Shown: positions 17,595 through 27,229, counted from the first letter of the stretch. The stretch is DNA of 46,682 nucleotides from Mesonia sp. (GCA_012964435.1 DTTX01000032.1:1421-48102); one strand, 5' to 3'. Translations and numbers: made by a program. The notes: generated by a model from the sequence alone, not told the origin.

Positions 17595-18243
17595 CTTGTT
17601 TTATTGCCGTTGAAAATTGATTCTCCATAGCGTATTTCTGATTAATTTCTAACTCAATTCCCGTGTAATTTGTTGGGAATTTTTTCCGAAGATAAGTCGT
17701 GAATCCATCAGATTTCCCTAAATATGGATAATTGAATCTTATTTTGAATTGTGGCAATTCTTGTTGAAGCTGAAGTTTAAAATTTTTACTGAAATTTTTC
17801 TCGTTCGTTTTTGAGGAGTCATACAAAATCCCAAAGTCTGCATTTCTTTCTATTCCGTTGAATATTGGAGTAAATGAATGAAGCGACAAATGAATCACTT
17901 TTTCATGGAAACGAATCCAATCTTCTATCTGCTTTTCTACTGAATTTCGATAAGGAAAATAATATTGCTGAAGTATTTCTTCTTTCTCTTCTACTGAAAA
18001 TTCTTTGGAAACCTCAGAAAATAATTGCCGATGATGTAAAGATCTGTTCAACTCGACAAGCAATCGGCTTACTTCAGATTTAAGACTAAAATCGGCTAAA
18101 AATTTTACTTCCTCAAACAAATCTAAAGTTCCCGGATCGTAACCACGATGAGAATTTAATGCTTGTTGTTGATGTTGAAATAAAGCCTGATAAGCCGGCG
18201 GAATTTCATTCCCGCCGTGCTCACAAGTAATGAGTATTTTCAA
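17542..18243 (-). CDS. N-formylglutamate amidohydrolase family protein
   Basis: A 233-residue zinc-dependent amidohydrolase of the FGase family, with ILITCEHGGNEIPP, the RGYDPGT motif, SRLLVELNRS and HLSLHSFTP. The start is TTG at 18243, overlapping the TGA of the upstream GCS2 gene (TTGA), so it is translationally coupled. It is the third gene of an operon with a RimK-like ATP-grasp and a GCS2 ligase. In that context it is more likely to trim or recycle an amide-linked product than to serve histidine breakdown, even though hutI and hutG occur at 35.5-37.7 kb. Inference only. Confidence 0.87.
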   Translation of the reverse strand: MKILITCEHGGNEIPPAYQALFQHQQQALNSHRGYDPGTLDLFEEVKFLADFSLKSEVSRLLVELNRSLHHRQLFSEVSKEFSVEEKEEILQQYYFPYRNSVEKQIEDWIRFHEKVIHLSLHSFTPIFNGIERNADFGILYDSSKTNEKNFSKNFKLQLQQELPQFKIRFNYPYLGKSDGFTTYLRKKFPTNYTGIELEINQKYAMENQFSTAIKQAIVHVLERLRENEHSMF

Positions 18244-19460
18244 CCTACAAACAGTTTATTTTCTTGTAAACAATCTGCTAGTTTTTGATAAACCTTTACC
18301 ATATTTTCTTCTGATAAGTTTTCACCTAAAGCTTTTAAAATTCGAGTAGAAAGCGAACCTTTTTTCAAAATCACTTGAAGACTTTGTTGGGTTTCTTCAT
18401 TCAATTTATCAGCTACTTTTTGAAATAACACTTTCCAAATTTCTTGAGCGGTATACTTCTTTTCAGTGAAACCAAAAACCGATAAAAATTCAACATGTTC
18501 AATATTCGCTTCTTCGGCAGAAATGATGGTTTCATTCAAAATTGAAAATAATTCATCTTCGTGTAAAAGTTTTAATTTTTCAAGATCTAAATGATCGATC
18601 ATCCATTTTAAAACTTCAACCACAAACATTGCGATCGCTAAATCTGCTTTTGGGCATTCCTGTAAATCTAATACCCGAATTTCAATCGCATTTCGATCGA
18701 AACGAGCAATGGCTCCACGAGAATTTAAAAAGTGATGTTCTAAAATTTTCTCGGTATCGTAAGGTGTAATCGCTTGATTAATTGGTTCAAAAATTTCCTT
18801 ATAATATGCTGCTTTACTAAAAACTCGTTCCGGAATTACTTTCCCGGCCAATACGGGTATTTCTTTTTGGTTGGTTTTATAGACCTGCATTCGGCTGTCT
18901 TTAAAACCGGTCAACTTAGCTTCAAATATTGGTGAACTTGCTGCTAAAGCCGGTAACAAAGGCAACAAAACCCGAATCGCAGCATGTAATTTTTCAAATT
19001 CTAGATCATCATAAAATGGCAAATTTATGTGCATACTTTGCACGTTTGCCCAACCGTGACCTTTGCAATTAAAAATTCTGTTATAAAGCGTATAAACTTC
19101 AGAATAGCTATGTTTCCAAAGTTGAGTATCTGTTAACGGATTCATCATTGGGTGAGACGCCGTTGGTAATAATTGTAATTCTTTTGTTGCGAGCAACTCA
19201 TTAATTTCAACTATATTTTGATAAAATTGATCACTCAGTTTTTTAAGATCTTTCGCAGGTCCGTTGGTTTTTAGTTCGACGACGTGCGCAACTAATTCGT
19301 TACTCCAAGCGATTTCTCCGTTTTCAACATCAGAAGTGATTTCGCCTTGTTTCAACAGCAACAACTCATCTACCTGCGGAGCGACTTTTAAGTCTTTTTT
19401 GTTGACGAGCATGTATTCTAACTCGATCCCGAAAACATCAAAAAGATGGTATTTTTTCAT
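18240..19460 (-). CDS. GCS2-type carboxylate-amine ligase
   Basis: A 406-residue ligase of the glutamate-cysteine ligase 2 (YbdK-like) family, which uses ATP to join an amino group to a glutamate carboxylate. The N-terminus MKKYHLFDVFGIELEYMLV carries the conserved G-x-E-x-E signature. Later parts include SMHINLPFYDD and RGAIARFDRNAIEIRVLD. It begins one base after the stop of the RimK-like gene and overlaps the amidohydrolase start by 4 bp. Together with an ATP-grasp ligase it suggests synthesis of a small gamma-glutamyl or peptide-like metabolite of unknown identity. Confidence 0.88.
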   Translation of the reverse strand: MKKYHLFDVFGIELEYMLVNKKDLKVAPQVDELLLLKQGEITSDVENGEIAWSNELVAHVVELKTNGPAKDLKKLSDQFYQNIVEINELLATKELQLLPTASHPMMNPLTDTQLWKHSYSEVYTLYNRIFNCKGHGWANVQSMHINLPFYDDLEFEKLHAAIRVLLPLLPALAASSPIFEAKLTGFKDSRMQVYKTNQKEIPVLAGKVIPERVFSKAAYYKEIFEPINQAITPYDTEKILEHHFLNSRGAIARFDRNAIEIRVLDLQECPKADLAIAMFVVEVLKWMIDHLDLEKLKLLHEDELFSILNETIISAEEANIEHVEFLSVFGFTEKKYTAQEIWKVLFQKVADKLNEETQQSLQVILKKGSLSTRILKALGENLSEENMVKVYQKLADCLQENKLFVG

Positions 19461-19461
19461 C

Positions 19462-20913
19462 TTACTTCTCTTCTACTCGTTTGAGTAAAGCTTTAATAAT
19501 TTGTTGGTAAACTTCATCGCCATAATACACATCTTCTACTCCATAATCGATGTTGGGGTTATCGTTAATTTCGATCACTAACGGCTGTCCGTTAACTTCT
19601 TTAATATCGATTCCATACAATCCCAATCCTATAATTTTAGCAGATTTTACTGCCACATCAATAATGTTTTGCGGCACATTTTCTATTGCCAAACAATCGG
19701 CATTTCCGTCTTGGTCTTCTTTATCTTCTGCCGCCCAATTATAAATTTGCCAATGACCTTTTGCCATATAATATCGGCAAGCATAAAACGGCTTTCCATC
19801 TAAAACTCCAATTCGCCAATCGTAATCTGATGGAGTAAATTCTTGTGCGATAATTAAATCTGAAGTTTTCAGCATTTCTTTCACCAAGTCTAGATATTCG
19901 GTTTTTGTTTGTGCTTTTTTCACTCCAAATGAAAAAGTAGAATCGGGACTTTTTAACACACACGGCAACTTAATTTCTTCTAAGACATGCTGTATATTTT
20001 CTTGATGAACAATTTTAGTTTTAGGTGAATTAATATGCGCATTTTGCAAAGCTTCAGCCATAAATACTTTATTACAGCATTTTAAAATAGCATCGGGATA
20101 ATCGATAATCGCTATATTTTCCTGCTGTGCTTTTCTAGCAAAAGCGTAAGCTTCATTATTCACTTCTGTACTTTGGCGAATAAATAACGCGTCGAAAGCC
20201 GAAAGCCGTGAAAGATCTTTTGGCGATACCATTTCAACATAAAAGTTATTCTTTTCAGCAATATCTATAAACTTCTTTAAAGCTTTAGCATTACTTGGCG
20301 GCGCAGGATCGTTCTCGTTTACCAAAATTGCCAGATCGTACAAAAACTTAGAAGGTTTTGCAGTATCGTAGCGTTTTTTAGCAAAATATTGAAGTGCAAA
20401 CTGATCGACGCTCGTTTTATGTTCTTGCGGAATTTCAGCATAAGCAATCGCACGAATATGTTGAATATTCCATTTATGGGTAAAGTTAAATTTTACACGT
20501 AAAAACGGAATCTGAAAATTCTTAAAAAAAGTTGCGCTCAACTCTTTATATTTTTGAGCCACATTTTGCCCAAAATAAATACTCAAAACAAATTCTCGAG
20601 ATTTAATACTTTTTAAACTCTGCTGAATTAAATCTTCAAATTCTTCTGAAATTACTTTCACCAATTTTGGCGCTCGTAAATCGACCAGATTTTTGCTGTT
20701 CGGTATTGGTGAATGTCCGCGTGCTTCTGCTAAAAGCGAAACATAATAGCCTTTAGATTGATACGAATAATCTTTACAAAGATTAAACACCCGAAGGTTT
20801 TTCTGGCTCGCAAAATCTGCATTGGTAAGGTATTCTTGAGCCGAAACTACCTGAATGTTTTCTGCTAGAAACTTCCAGGATTTGGGATTGTCTACGACAA
20901 TATATTTGTTCAT
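19462..20913 (-). CDS. RimK-like ATP-grasp ligase with N-terminal extension
   Basis: A 483-residue protein. The N-terminal part (about 1-190) is the RLAN-type extension found before some RimK proteins (KDYSYQSKGYYVSLLAEARGH). The C-terminal ATP-grasp (about 240-480) has LPCVLKSPDSTFSFGVKKA (nucleotide lysines), APSDYDWRIGVL-like PSDYDWRIGVLDGKPFYACR, and the metal site VIEINDNPNID. ATP-grasp enzymes form amide bonds by acylphosphate chemistry. First gene of the three-gene operon with GCS2 and an FGase-family hydrolase. The product is unknown; ribosomal S6 is an unlikely target for this longer subfamily. Confidence 0.88.
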   Translation of the reverse strand: MNKYIVVDNPKSWKFLAENIQVVSAQEYLTNADFASQKNLRVFNLCKDYSYQSKGYYVSLLAEARGHSPIPNSKNLVDLRAPKLVKVISEEFEDLIQQSLKSIKSREFVLSIYFGQNVAQKYKELSATFFKNFQIPFLRVKFNFTHKWNIQHIRAIAYAEIPQEHKTSVDQFALQYFAKKRYDTAKPSKFLYDLAILVNENDPAPPSNAKALKKFIDIAEKNNFYVEMVSPKDLSRLSAFDALFIRQSTEVNNEAYAFARKAQQENIAIIDYPDAILKCCNKVFMAEALQNAHINSPKTKIVHQENIQHVLEEIKLPCVLKSPDSTFSFGVKKAQTKTEYLDLVKEMLKTSDLIIAQEFTPSDYDWRIGVLDGKPFYACRYYMAKGHWQIYNWAAEDKEDQDGNADCLAIENVPQNIIDVAVKSAKIIGLGLYGIDIKEVNGQPLVIEINDNPNIDYGVEDVYYGDEVYQQIIKALLKRVEEK

Positions 20914-20991
20914 TTACATGATTAAAAAAACCGGGTAAATGTAAATTAAAATTGAATCGAAAAATGAAAAGATTTCATAAATTTTCAGCAT

Positions 20992-21023
20992 AAAAAAACC
21001 TTCATTTTGAAATGAAGGTTTTT
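20992..21023 (-). terminator. Terminator of the secreted endonuclease gene
   Basis: A 14-bp perfect stem (AAAAACCTTCATTT with AAATGAAGGTTTTT). Read on the minus strand a T run follows it, 23 bp after the nuclease stop codon. Confidence 0.8.
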
Positions 21024-21045
21024 GATTTAAAAAGGATTGGAAAGC

Positions 21046-23007
21046 TTACCTTACAATCACTTTTTGTACTTTGCTACTTGTTGTAGTATTGATCTTCACC
21101 AAATAAACACCAGAAGATAATTCTGGGTTAATGGTTATGTTTCCTGTAGCTTTTTTACTGTAAACTTTATTTCCTAAAATTGAAAATATTTCAATTTGGT
21201 AATCACCGTTTACTCCTACAATACTTAATTCAGCAGCGGTTGGGTTTGGGAAAATCTTAATTTCAGTAAGTTCATTTTCAGCTGTTGAAAGTTCTTGATC
21301 CCAAGTTTGGCCGGCTTGAGCTCCCCAAATATAATCTACCAATTCTGGTTGGTCGATAAACGGATTTCTATTCATCTGCCAATTGTAAATTACATTATTT
21401 CTATTCATTTCAAAATCATCTGGCGGATCGTTTTGGTGCCATTGTAATAAAGTCGCTAAATCTCCGAATTCTCCTACATTACCATCAGGGTAACCATTTA
21501 CAACGTCTAGATCATTGTAACGAATCGCCATATACAAAATACTTCTTGCGACATCACCTCTAAAACTTCCTTGCGTATTCGCAGGACCGGTATATTCCGT
21601 TGGACCGTAAAATTGATTTCCTCGAGAACTATTCTCAGGACCATCTACAGCGCGTAAAGCGTGAACGTCAGAATTTCCGTGGCGTAAAGAATCTGCAGTG
21701 GTATTCCAATATACATTAATACCATCGGCAATATCATCTTCTTCGATGCTGTAAAAACCTCCGCGAGATCTTGGGTACGTATGTTCTCTATTCCAAGTAC
21801 CGGTGTTGTCTGAAGAAGTTTGTCTGTCTAATTTTGGGCGACCTTGCTCGGTGTACACCAACCAAACTTCATTACTGTTAGCCGGGTTTTGATCTGCTTC
21901 TTCTAAAATATCGTAAACATCGGCATAAGTTTGTGCGCGCACTACTCCTTCTTCAGCAATAATAGCTTGCAAAGCATCGCGCAATCCTTGACCAGATTCT
22001 CCATCTAATGAGTTATAATAACCTACCGGAGCGCTACTTTCAACTTCTGTATACGTTGGGTTTACAGGAGTTCCCCAAGCAGCTACTGTATAATCGTTGT
22101 CGAATACTCGAATTAAAATGTTGTTGTTTAACTCAACATACTCATTTGGTAACGGATCCATCGCGATGATCAACTCTTCATCACCTTCATCATCATTATC
22201 ATCGATAATGGTAATGTTTGTAGTTGCTGAATTTTGACCTTGCGGAATAGTTACACTCGTACTTCCTGAAAAATCTGAAGCATCAAAACCTCCGTTGCTC
22301 AAACTAAAAGTAATGGTTAGATCGCTTCCTGTAACATTCTGTTGAGTGGTAAATTGTATCGGGAAAGTATCGCCTTCATCATATTCAGTTGCATTTACGT
22401 TTATCGAAACGCCATTTAAAATCACTCCGCTTCCATCGTTTAATTGTCTAGGAGTTGGTGCGCCAACAAAATAAGTTCCGTCATTATTACGTTGTATCGA
22501 TTCAAAATCTTTATTGTTGTTTTCATCTTCATTTATTTGAACTGAAACTCCTAATAAATTCATTAAACCGGTATCGTCTGCATCGTTGGTATCATAAACC
22601 AAAGCGTCAATTAAATTGGTGGTTGTCGCTTGTGTACCTTCAGGAAAATCAAAATCGTCTCCTTGATAAATAGCTACAGCATCTGCTCCATTCTGAATAA
22701 TATTTGAAGAAACTATATACTGCGGTATTGGCGAAACATAGTTTGTACCAATTACAAAGATTCCGTTAATATCTGTAGTAAAACCATCTAGATCGATCGT
22801 GTAATAACTGCTATCGTTTCCGCTAGAAGAACCATTAAAAAATACTAACACATAGCCATCTAAAGATGCATAGGCATTATCTGATTTTAATTCAATAAAT
22901 TCTAAATCATCAACTCCCTCGGTGTCGGAATCTAACTCATTAATAACTACTTGAGCTTTTACAGTGGTAATCGCTAAAAGTAATAGTAGGGTAAAAATTT
23001 TTCTCAT
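21046..23007 (-). CDS. Secreted endonuclease I with lamin-tail, Calx-beta and T9SS sorting domains
   Basis: A modular extracellular nuclease of 653 residues from ATG 23007, chosen because MRKIFTLLLLLAITTVKAQ is a signal peptide and the 12 residues before it are not. Domains in order: lamin-tail-like (about 20-190; VVINELDSDTEGVDDLEFIE), a Calx-beta repeat (about 200-305; DDNDDEGDEELIIAMDP), endonuclease I with the beta-beta-alpha-metal site WNREHTYPRSRGG and HGNSDVHALRAVDG, and a type IX secretion C-terminal domain (IKIFPNPTAAELSI to KVQKVIVR). It is likely surface-bound or released, for scavenging DNA. A good promoter precedes it. Confidence 0.93.
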   Translation of the reverse strand: MRKIFTLLLLLAITTVKAQVVINELDSDTEGVDDLEFIELKSDNAYASLDGYVLVFFNGSSSGNDSSYYTIDLDGFTTDINGIFVIGTNYVSPIPQYIVSSNIIQNGADAVAIYQGDDFDFPEGTQATTTNLIDALVYDTNDADDTGLMNLLGVSVQINEDENNNKDFESIQRNNDGTYFVGAPTPRQLNDGSGVILNGVSINVNATEYDEGDTFPIQFTTQQNVTGSDLTITFSLSNGGFDASDFSGSTSVTIPQGQNSATTNITIIDDNDDEGDEELIIAMDPLPNEYVELNNNILIRVFDNDYTVAAWGTPVNPTYTEVESSAPVGYYNSLDGESGQGLRDALQAIIAEEGVVRAQTYADVYDILEEADQNPANSNEVWLVYTEQGRPKLDRQTSSDNTGTWNREHTYPRSRGGFYSIEEDDIADGINVYWNTTADSLRHGNSDVHALRAVDGPENSSRGNQFYGPTEYTGPANTQGSFRGDVARSILYMAIRYNDLDVVNGYPDGNVGEFGDLATLLQWHQNDPPDDFEMNRNNVIYNWQMNRNPFIDQPELVDYIWGAQAGQTWDQELSTAENELTEIKIFPNPTAAELSIVGVNGDYQIEIFSILGNKVYSKKATGNITINPELSSGVYLVKINTTTSSKVQKVIVR

Positions 23008-23027
23008 TTGCTTTCTTATTAAGAGTG

Positions 23028-23056
23028 CAAAGGTAAGCAACAAGAATTGGATGCAA
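23028..23056 (-). promoter_or_regulatory. Promoter of the secreted endonuclease gene
   Basis: On the minus strand the -7 box TACCTTTG (23035-23028) is an exact match, with TTG (23056-23054) 18 nt upstream as the -33 box. The leader to ATG 23007 is about 15 nt. Confidence 0.65.
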
Positions 23057-23069
23057 GATTAAGGAATGA

Positions 23070-24032
23070 TTAAAATTTATAATCAAGATTTACAGAAACA
23101 TAGCTATGCGTTTTAATTGCATCAATCTCCCCGCTATTAAAGTTATAAACCACTCCTAAATTAAATCGATGATAGGCTGCATAACCTCCAACATTTGCGT
23201 GAAATGTTGAATGGTCAATATCATCTAAGGTTCGTGCATCGGGAGTATCGCTAAAAATGTTTCCTTGTAAAGTTGCATCGTTGGCAATAAACTTAAAACC
23301 GGCAGAAGCTTGCACATAATATTCAACAGCATCTTTTTGTTGAAATAAGGAATTATTCAAAGAAGTAGTTTTCCCCAGGTCATAAAATCTCCCCACACGT
23401 ATATACAATTTTGGGATCACATAAGAGCGAACATTTCCTAAAGAAATTTCACCACTTCCGAAGAAATCATACCAAGCTTTATTAAGAATACTTTTATAGT
23501 AATTTGCCTTTAAATTCACTCCTAACATATTCGGAATTTGGTTTTCCCAACCTTGCAAAACGGTATCGCCCGAAACATTACTATGAAACCAATCTTGCAC
23601 AGTTCCTGCTTTAGAAATTTCACCTAAAACCCCAATATCAGTTTTCAGCGTGAAAAATGAGTTTTCAAAAATATATCTGGTAGCAAGTGTAGCATAAGTC
23701 CACCCAGCGAAAGGTCGATCGCCGGTCGGGATACCGGTTTCAAAGTCGTAATTTGGTGTGTAAGCTTCTAAATGAATAGAAATATCGTGCAAAAATGTTT
23801 TTTTCTGCGGAAAGATTTTTGAGATAAAATTCTCTTCTTCCGGAGCAAATCGATACGCGGCATTTACTCCAAAGGTATACGATCGGTCTTTATTGGTAAT
23901 TACGGCAAAAAAATCGTTATCGGTCCCAAAATTTAATTGATGCCGATAATGGTTTTGTAAAGTATCTTGTGCTTTTACTTGAGAAATATTCAGTAGAAAA
24001 ATAAACAGAAATGCGGAGCAAATAAATTTCAT
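23070..24032 (-). CDS. LpxR-like lipid A deacylase / DUF2219 outer-membrane protein
   Basis: An outer-membrane beta-barrel of 320 residues from ATG 24032 (the preceding in-frame codon is TTG). The signal peptide ends at VKAQD. Family motifs are FGTDNDFFAVITNKDRSYTFG near the N-terminus and GDRPFAGWTYATLATRY, matching LpxR/DUF2219 proteins that remove the 3'-acyloxyacyl group of lipid A. Multiple alternating hydrophobic strands follow and the last residue is Phe (VSVNLDYKF), as expected for BAM-inserted barrels. Catalysis in this organism is inferred. Confidence 0.85.
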   Translation of the reverse strand: MKFICSAFLFIFLLNISQVKAQDTLQNHYRHQLNFGTDNDFFAVITNKDRSYTFGVNAAYRFAPEEENFISKIFPQKKTFLHDISIHLEAYTPNYDFETGIPTGDRPFAGWTYATLATRYIFENSFFTLKTDIGVLGEISKAGTVQDWFHSNVSGDTVLQGWENQIPNMLGVNLKANYYKSILNKAWYDFFGSGEISLGNVRSYVIPKLYIRVGRFYDLGKTTSLNNSLFQQKDAVEYYVQASAGFKFIANDATLQGNIFSDTPDARTLDDIDHSTFHANVGGYAAYHRFNLGVVYNFNSGEIDAIKTHSYVSVNLDYKF

Positions 24033-24143
24033 CAATCTTTATCTAATTTAATGCAAGTTGCACCATAAAAACATGACTACAAATAGATTTAAAAAAGTTT
24101 TATGATTATAAGCTAAGTTTTCGATAATGCTAAGAAGCTTCCG

Positions 24144-24151
24144 TATATTTG
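24144..24151 (+). promoter_or_regulatory. Putative -7 box for the nitroreductase gene
   Basis: TATATTTG, an exact TAnnTTTG match 30 nt before ATG 24182. The -33 region (TTTTCG) is weak. Confidence 0.5.
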
Positions 24152-24181
24152 TGAACTAAATTTTAGAATTTCATTTACTTT

Positions 24182-24820
24182 ATGAGTAGTATCAAATCTT
24201 TACAATGGCGTTACGCAACTAAAAAATTTGATGATTCCCAATACTTATCAGACGATAAAATTCATATTTTAAAAGAAAGTTTTAATCTAACTGCGACTTC
24301 TTATGGTTTACAACCTTTAAAATTAGTTGTACTAAAAGATAAAACACTTCAACAAGAATTATTAGTACATAGCTTTCAACAACAACAAATTGTAACCGCT
24401 TCTCATCTACTTATAATATGTATTGAAAAAAATATTGATGCTGAATTTATTAATCAATACTTCGAATTAACTAAAGAAATAAGAAATACTCCGGAAGAAA
24501 TCTTAAAGCCATTTCGAGAATTTTTACTGAAGGATTTTGGAGCTAAACCTCAACAAGAGCTAGAAAAGTGGGCAATTAATCAAGCCTATTTAGCACTAGG
24601 AAATTTACTTACCGTGTGCGCAAACGAACAAATTGATGCTTGCCCTATGGAAGGTTTTGATGCTGAAAAATATGATGAAATTTTACAATTAGAACAAAAA
24701 AATTTAAAGTCAGTTTTAATTTTACCGGTCGGCTATCGCGCAAAAGACGATATTTTCGCAGACTTTAAAAAAGTAAGACGACCACTAAAAGAAACCATTA
24801 TAGAAATTACAAAAGAATAA
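24182..24820 (+). CDS. NAD(P)H-dependent nitroreductase family oxidoreductase
   Basis: A 212-residue flavoprotein of the NfsB/nitroreductase fold that reduces quinones, nitroaromatics or similar substrates with FMN. Seen are the N-terminal LQWRYATKKFD (FMN phosphate-binding Arg/Lys region), FNLTATSYGLQPLKLVVL, EKWAINQAYLALGNLL and EGFDAEKYDEIL. It is followed 4 bp later by the DegT aminotransferase gene, so they are co-transcribed. The substrate is unknown. Confidence 0.9.
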   Translation: MSSIKSLQWRYATKKFDDSQYLSDDKIHILKESFNLTATSYGLQPLKLVVLKDKTLQQELLVHSFQQQQIVTASHLLIICIEKNIDAEFINQYFELTKEIRNTPEEILKPFREFLLKDFGAKPQQELEKWAINQAYLALGNLLTVCANEQIDACPMEGFDAEKYDEILQLEQKNLKSVLILPVGYRAKDDIFADFKKVRRPLKETIIEITKE

Positions 24821-24824
24821 TATT

Positions 24825-26018
24825 ATGCCGGGATTTGAACTTTTTGGAGATGAAGAACGCAAGGAAGTAAATGATGTTCTAGAATCAGGAATTTTAATGA
24901 GATACGGTTTTGACGGACTTAGAAACGGTCATTTTAAAGCTAAAGAATTTGAACAAAAGTTTGCTGAGGTTATGGGTGTTAAACATACACAATTAACCTC
25001 TAGCGGAACTTCGGCATTAACTGTTGCTTTAGCTAGTGCGGGCATTGGTAGCGGTGACGAAGTAATTTTACCTACTTTTACTTTTGTAGCTAGTTTTGAA
25101 GCTGTTCTTGCTTTAGGTGCAGTCCCGATCTTAGCAGATGTAGATGACACACTTGGTTTAAATGCTCAAGCAGTTGAAAAGCAGATTACCGATAAAACTA
25201 AAGCAATCATGCCGGTACATATGTGTGGATCTATAGTTGATTTAACGCCATTAAAAGGGCTTGCAAACAAGTATAACATTTTGTTAATTGAAGATGCATG
25301 CCAAGCTATTGGCGGCACATATAACGGTCAGAAAGTTGGTAGTATTGGAGATGCGGGTTGCTTCTCGTTTGATTTTGTTAAAACAATTACCTGCGGTGAA
25401 GGCGGAGCTTTAATTACAAACAATAAAGACATTGCAGAAAATGCAGATAAATATCAAGACCACGGTCACGATCACGTTGGTAATGATAGAGGTGCAGAAA
25501 CACATCCTTTTTTAGGTTATAATTATAGAATTTCTGAACTTCATGCCGCAGTTGGCTTAGGGCAACTAAAAAAGTTTGATCAAATTTTAGAAAAACAACG
25601 TATAAACTACTCCATTTTAGCGGAAGAACTAAAAGATATTGATGGGGTAACATTTACGAATACTCCTAAAAATGCAATCCCAAATTATAGCTTTTTTAAT
25701 TTCTTTTTACCTTCAGAAGAGAAAGCAAGAGAGGTAATTTCTAAATTGAAAAATGAAAGCTTAGAGGCTTGCTTTTATTGGTATGCTAATAACTGGCATT
25801 ATTACAAACAATGGAATCATTTAACTCAACAAAAATCTCTCGGAAAATTATCAAAAGAAGTTGTAAAACAACTGCAAGATTTTAATAACGAAGATTTTAG
25901 TTTAAGCGATAAGTGGTTATCCAGAAATATTTCAACTTTAATAAAGGTAAGTTGGACAGAAGAAGAAATGAAAACAAGAGCAGAAAAAATTGCTTCTGTA
26001 ATTAAAGCTACTCTTTAA
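24825..26018 (+). CDS. DegT/DnrJ/EryC1/StrS-family PLP aminotransferase
   Basis: A 397-residue PLP enzyme of the sugar aminotransferase family, which usually forms amino sugars from nucleotide-linked keto sugars. Seen are TSSGTSALTVALASAGIGSGD (cofactor phosphate site), LIEDACQAIGGTYNG (Asp pairing with the PLP ring), the Schiff-base lysine in CFSFDFVKTITCGEGGA, and the substrate-loop GYNYRISELHAAVGLGQL. There are no other nucleotide-sugar genes nearby, so the substrate is open. A shared terminator separates it from the convergent ribBA. Confidence 0.9.
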   Translation: MPGFELFGDEERKEVNDVLESGILMRYGFDGLRNGHFKAKEFEQKFAEVMGVKHTQLTSSGTSALTVALASAGIGSGDEVILPTFTFVASFEAVLALGAVPILADVDDTLGLNAQAVEKQITDKTKAIMPVHMCGSIVDLTPLKGLANKYNILLIEDACQAIGGTYNGQKVGSIGDAGCFSFDFVKTITCGEGGALITNNKDIAENADKYQDHGHDHVGNDRGAETHPFLGYNYRISELHAAVGLGQLKKFDQILEKQRINYSILAEELKDIDGVTFTNTPKNAIPNYSFFNFFLPSEEKAREVISKLKNESLEACFYWYANNWHYYKQWNHLTQQKSLGKLSKEVVKQLQDFNNEDFSLSDKWLSRNISTLIKVSWTEEEMKTRAEKIASVIKATL

Positions 26019-26019
26019 A

Positions 26020-26047
26020 AAAAAGCCTCTCGATCGAGAGGCTTTTT
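26020..26047. terminator. Bidirectional terminator between DegT gene and ribBA
   Basis: A perfect 28-nt palindrome with stem AAAAAGCCTCTC / GAGAGGCTTTTT and central CGATCG-type loop region. It ends with T runs on both strands and serves both convergent genes. Confidence 0.85.
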
Positions 26048-26051
26048 ATAT

Positions 26052-27200
26052 TTAATAACTTAAATATTCGGTAATTTCCAAACCGTAACCGATCATCCCG
26101 ACTCTCTTCTTTTGTTGAGAGTTTGAGAGTAATTTTATTTTATGAATCCCAAGATCATGCAGAATTTGCGCTCCGATACCGAAGTCTTTATTATCCATCA
26201 CTAAGCGTGGAGCTTTAATTTCTCCGTTTTCCTGATTTTCTTTTAATCCGCGTAAACGATTTAAAAGATTTAGACTTGAAACTTCCTGATTTATAAATAC
26301 GATCGCGCCTTTCTCTTCTTTGTTTAAGGCCTTAAACATATCGTCTAGCTTCTTATCGGCATCATTAGTTAACGTGCCTAAAATATCATTATTCACTAAG
26401 GTTGAATTTACCCGAACCATCACCGACTCTTCTGTCGTCCAACTTCCTTTGGTTAAAGCAATATGAATTTGATCGTTCGTGGTTTGTTTGTAAGCTCTTA
26501 GACGATAAGTCCCAAAACGAGTGTTGATATCGAAATCTTCTTTCTTCTCGATTAACGAATCGTGTTGCATTCTATAAGCCACCAAATCTTCAATAGAAAC
26601 TACCTTTAGATCAAAACGTTTTGCTACTTCAACCAATTGTGGTAAACGTGCCATCGTTCCGTCTTCATTCATAATTTCAACAATCACTCCGGCCGGAGAA
26701 AGTCCTGCTAATCTAGCAAAATCGATCGCTGCTTCAGTGTGACCGGTTCTTCTTAAAACACCACCTTCTTTTGCTTTTAAAGGAAAAATATGACCGGGAC
26801 GCCCCAATTCGTAAGGCTTAATAGAATCGTCGGTTAAAGCTTTTACTGTTTTTGATCGATCTGAAGCTGAAATACCTGTGGTACAACCGTAACCTTTTAA
26901 GTCGATAGAAACGGTAAATGCAGTTTCCATCGCGTCGGTATTATTACCAACCATCATATCTAATTGTAATTCTTCACAACGCGATTCGGTGAGTGGCGCG
27001 CAAATTAATCCGCGACCGTGGGTAGCCATAAAGTTGATCATTTCTGGAGTTACCTTTTCGGCAGCTGCCACAAAATCACCTTCATTCTCGCGATCTTCAT
27101 CATCGACCACAATCACCACTTTGCCTTCACGAATGTCTTCGATCGCTTCAGGAATGGTATTTAGTTGTATTTTATTTTCAGTAGTTATATCTGCAGACAT
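26052..27200 (-). CDS. ribBA: RibBA: DHBP synthase with degenerate GTP cyclohydrolase II domain
   Basis: A riboflavin biosynthesis protein of 382 residues. The N-terminal half (about 10-205) is an intact 3,4-dihydroxy-2-butanone-4-phosphate synthase with [45 protein letters not shown]. The C-terminal half has the GTP cyclohydrolase II outline ([11 protein letters not shown] near 225, [17 protein letters not shown]), but the zinc-binding SECLTGDxxxSxRCDC stretch is replaced by [17 protein letters not shown] and the RGHEGRGIGL site is absent. DHBP synthase activity is expected; cyclohydrolase activity is not. It has its own -7 box behind the lptF-type gene. Confidence 0.92.
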   Translation of the reverse strand: MSADITTENKIQLNTIPEAIEDIREGKVVIVVDDEDRENEGDFVAAAEKVTPEMINFMATHGRGLICAPLTESRCEELQLDMMVGNNTDAMETAFTVSIDLKGYGCTTGISASDRSKTVKALTDDSIKPYELGRPGHIFPLKAKEGGVLRRTGHTEAAIDFARLAGLSPAGVIVEIMNEDGTMARLPQLVEVAKRFDLKVVSIEDLVAYRMQHDSLIEKKEDFDINTRFGTYRLRAYKQTTNDQIHIALTKGSWTTEESVMVRVNSTLVNNDILGTLTNDADKKLDDMFKALNKEEKGAIVFINQEVSSLNLLNRLRGLKENQENGEIKAPRLVMDNKDFGIGAQILHDLGIHKIKLLSNSQQKKRVGMIGYGLEITEYLSY

Positions 27201-27221
27201 TTCTTATAAATTTTCTTGCTG

Positions 27222-27229
27222 CAAAGGTA
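27222..27229 (-). promoter_or_regulatory. Putative -7 box for ribBA
   Basis: TACCTTTG on the minus strand, an exact match 21 nt before the ribBA ATG and just past the stop of the permease gene. It suggests ribBA can be transcribed separately from ftsK-lolA-lptF. Confidence 0.55.

Noticed and set aside
17542-18243. Assignment of the FGase-family gene to histidine degradation (hutG type)
   Set aside because: A true formimidoylglutamase is present beside hutI at 36772-37752, and this gene is coupled to two amide ligases instead.
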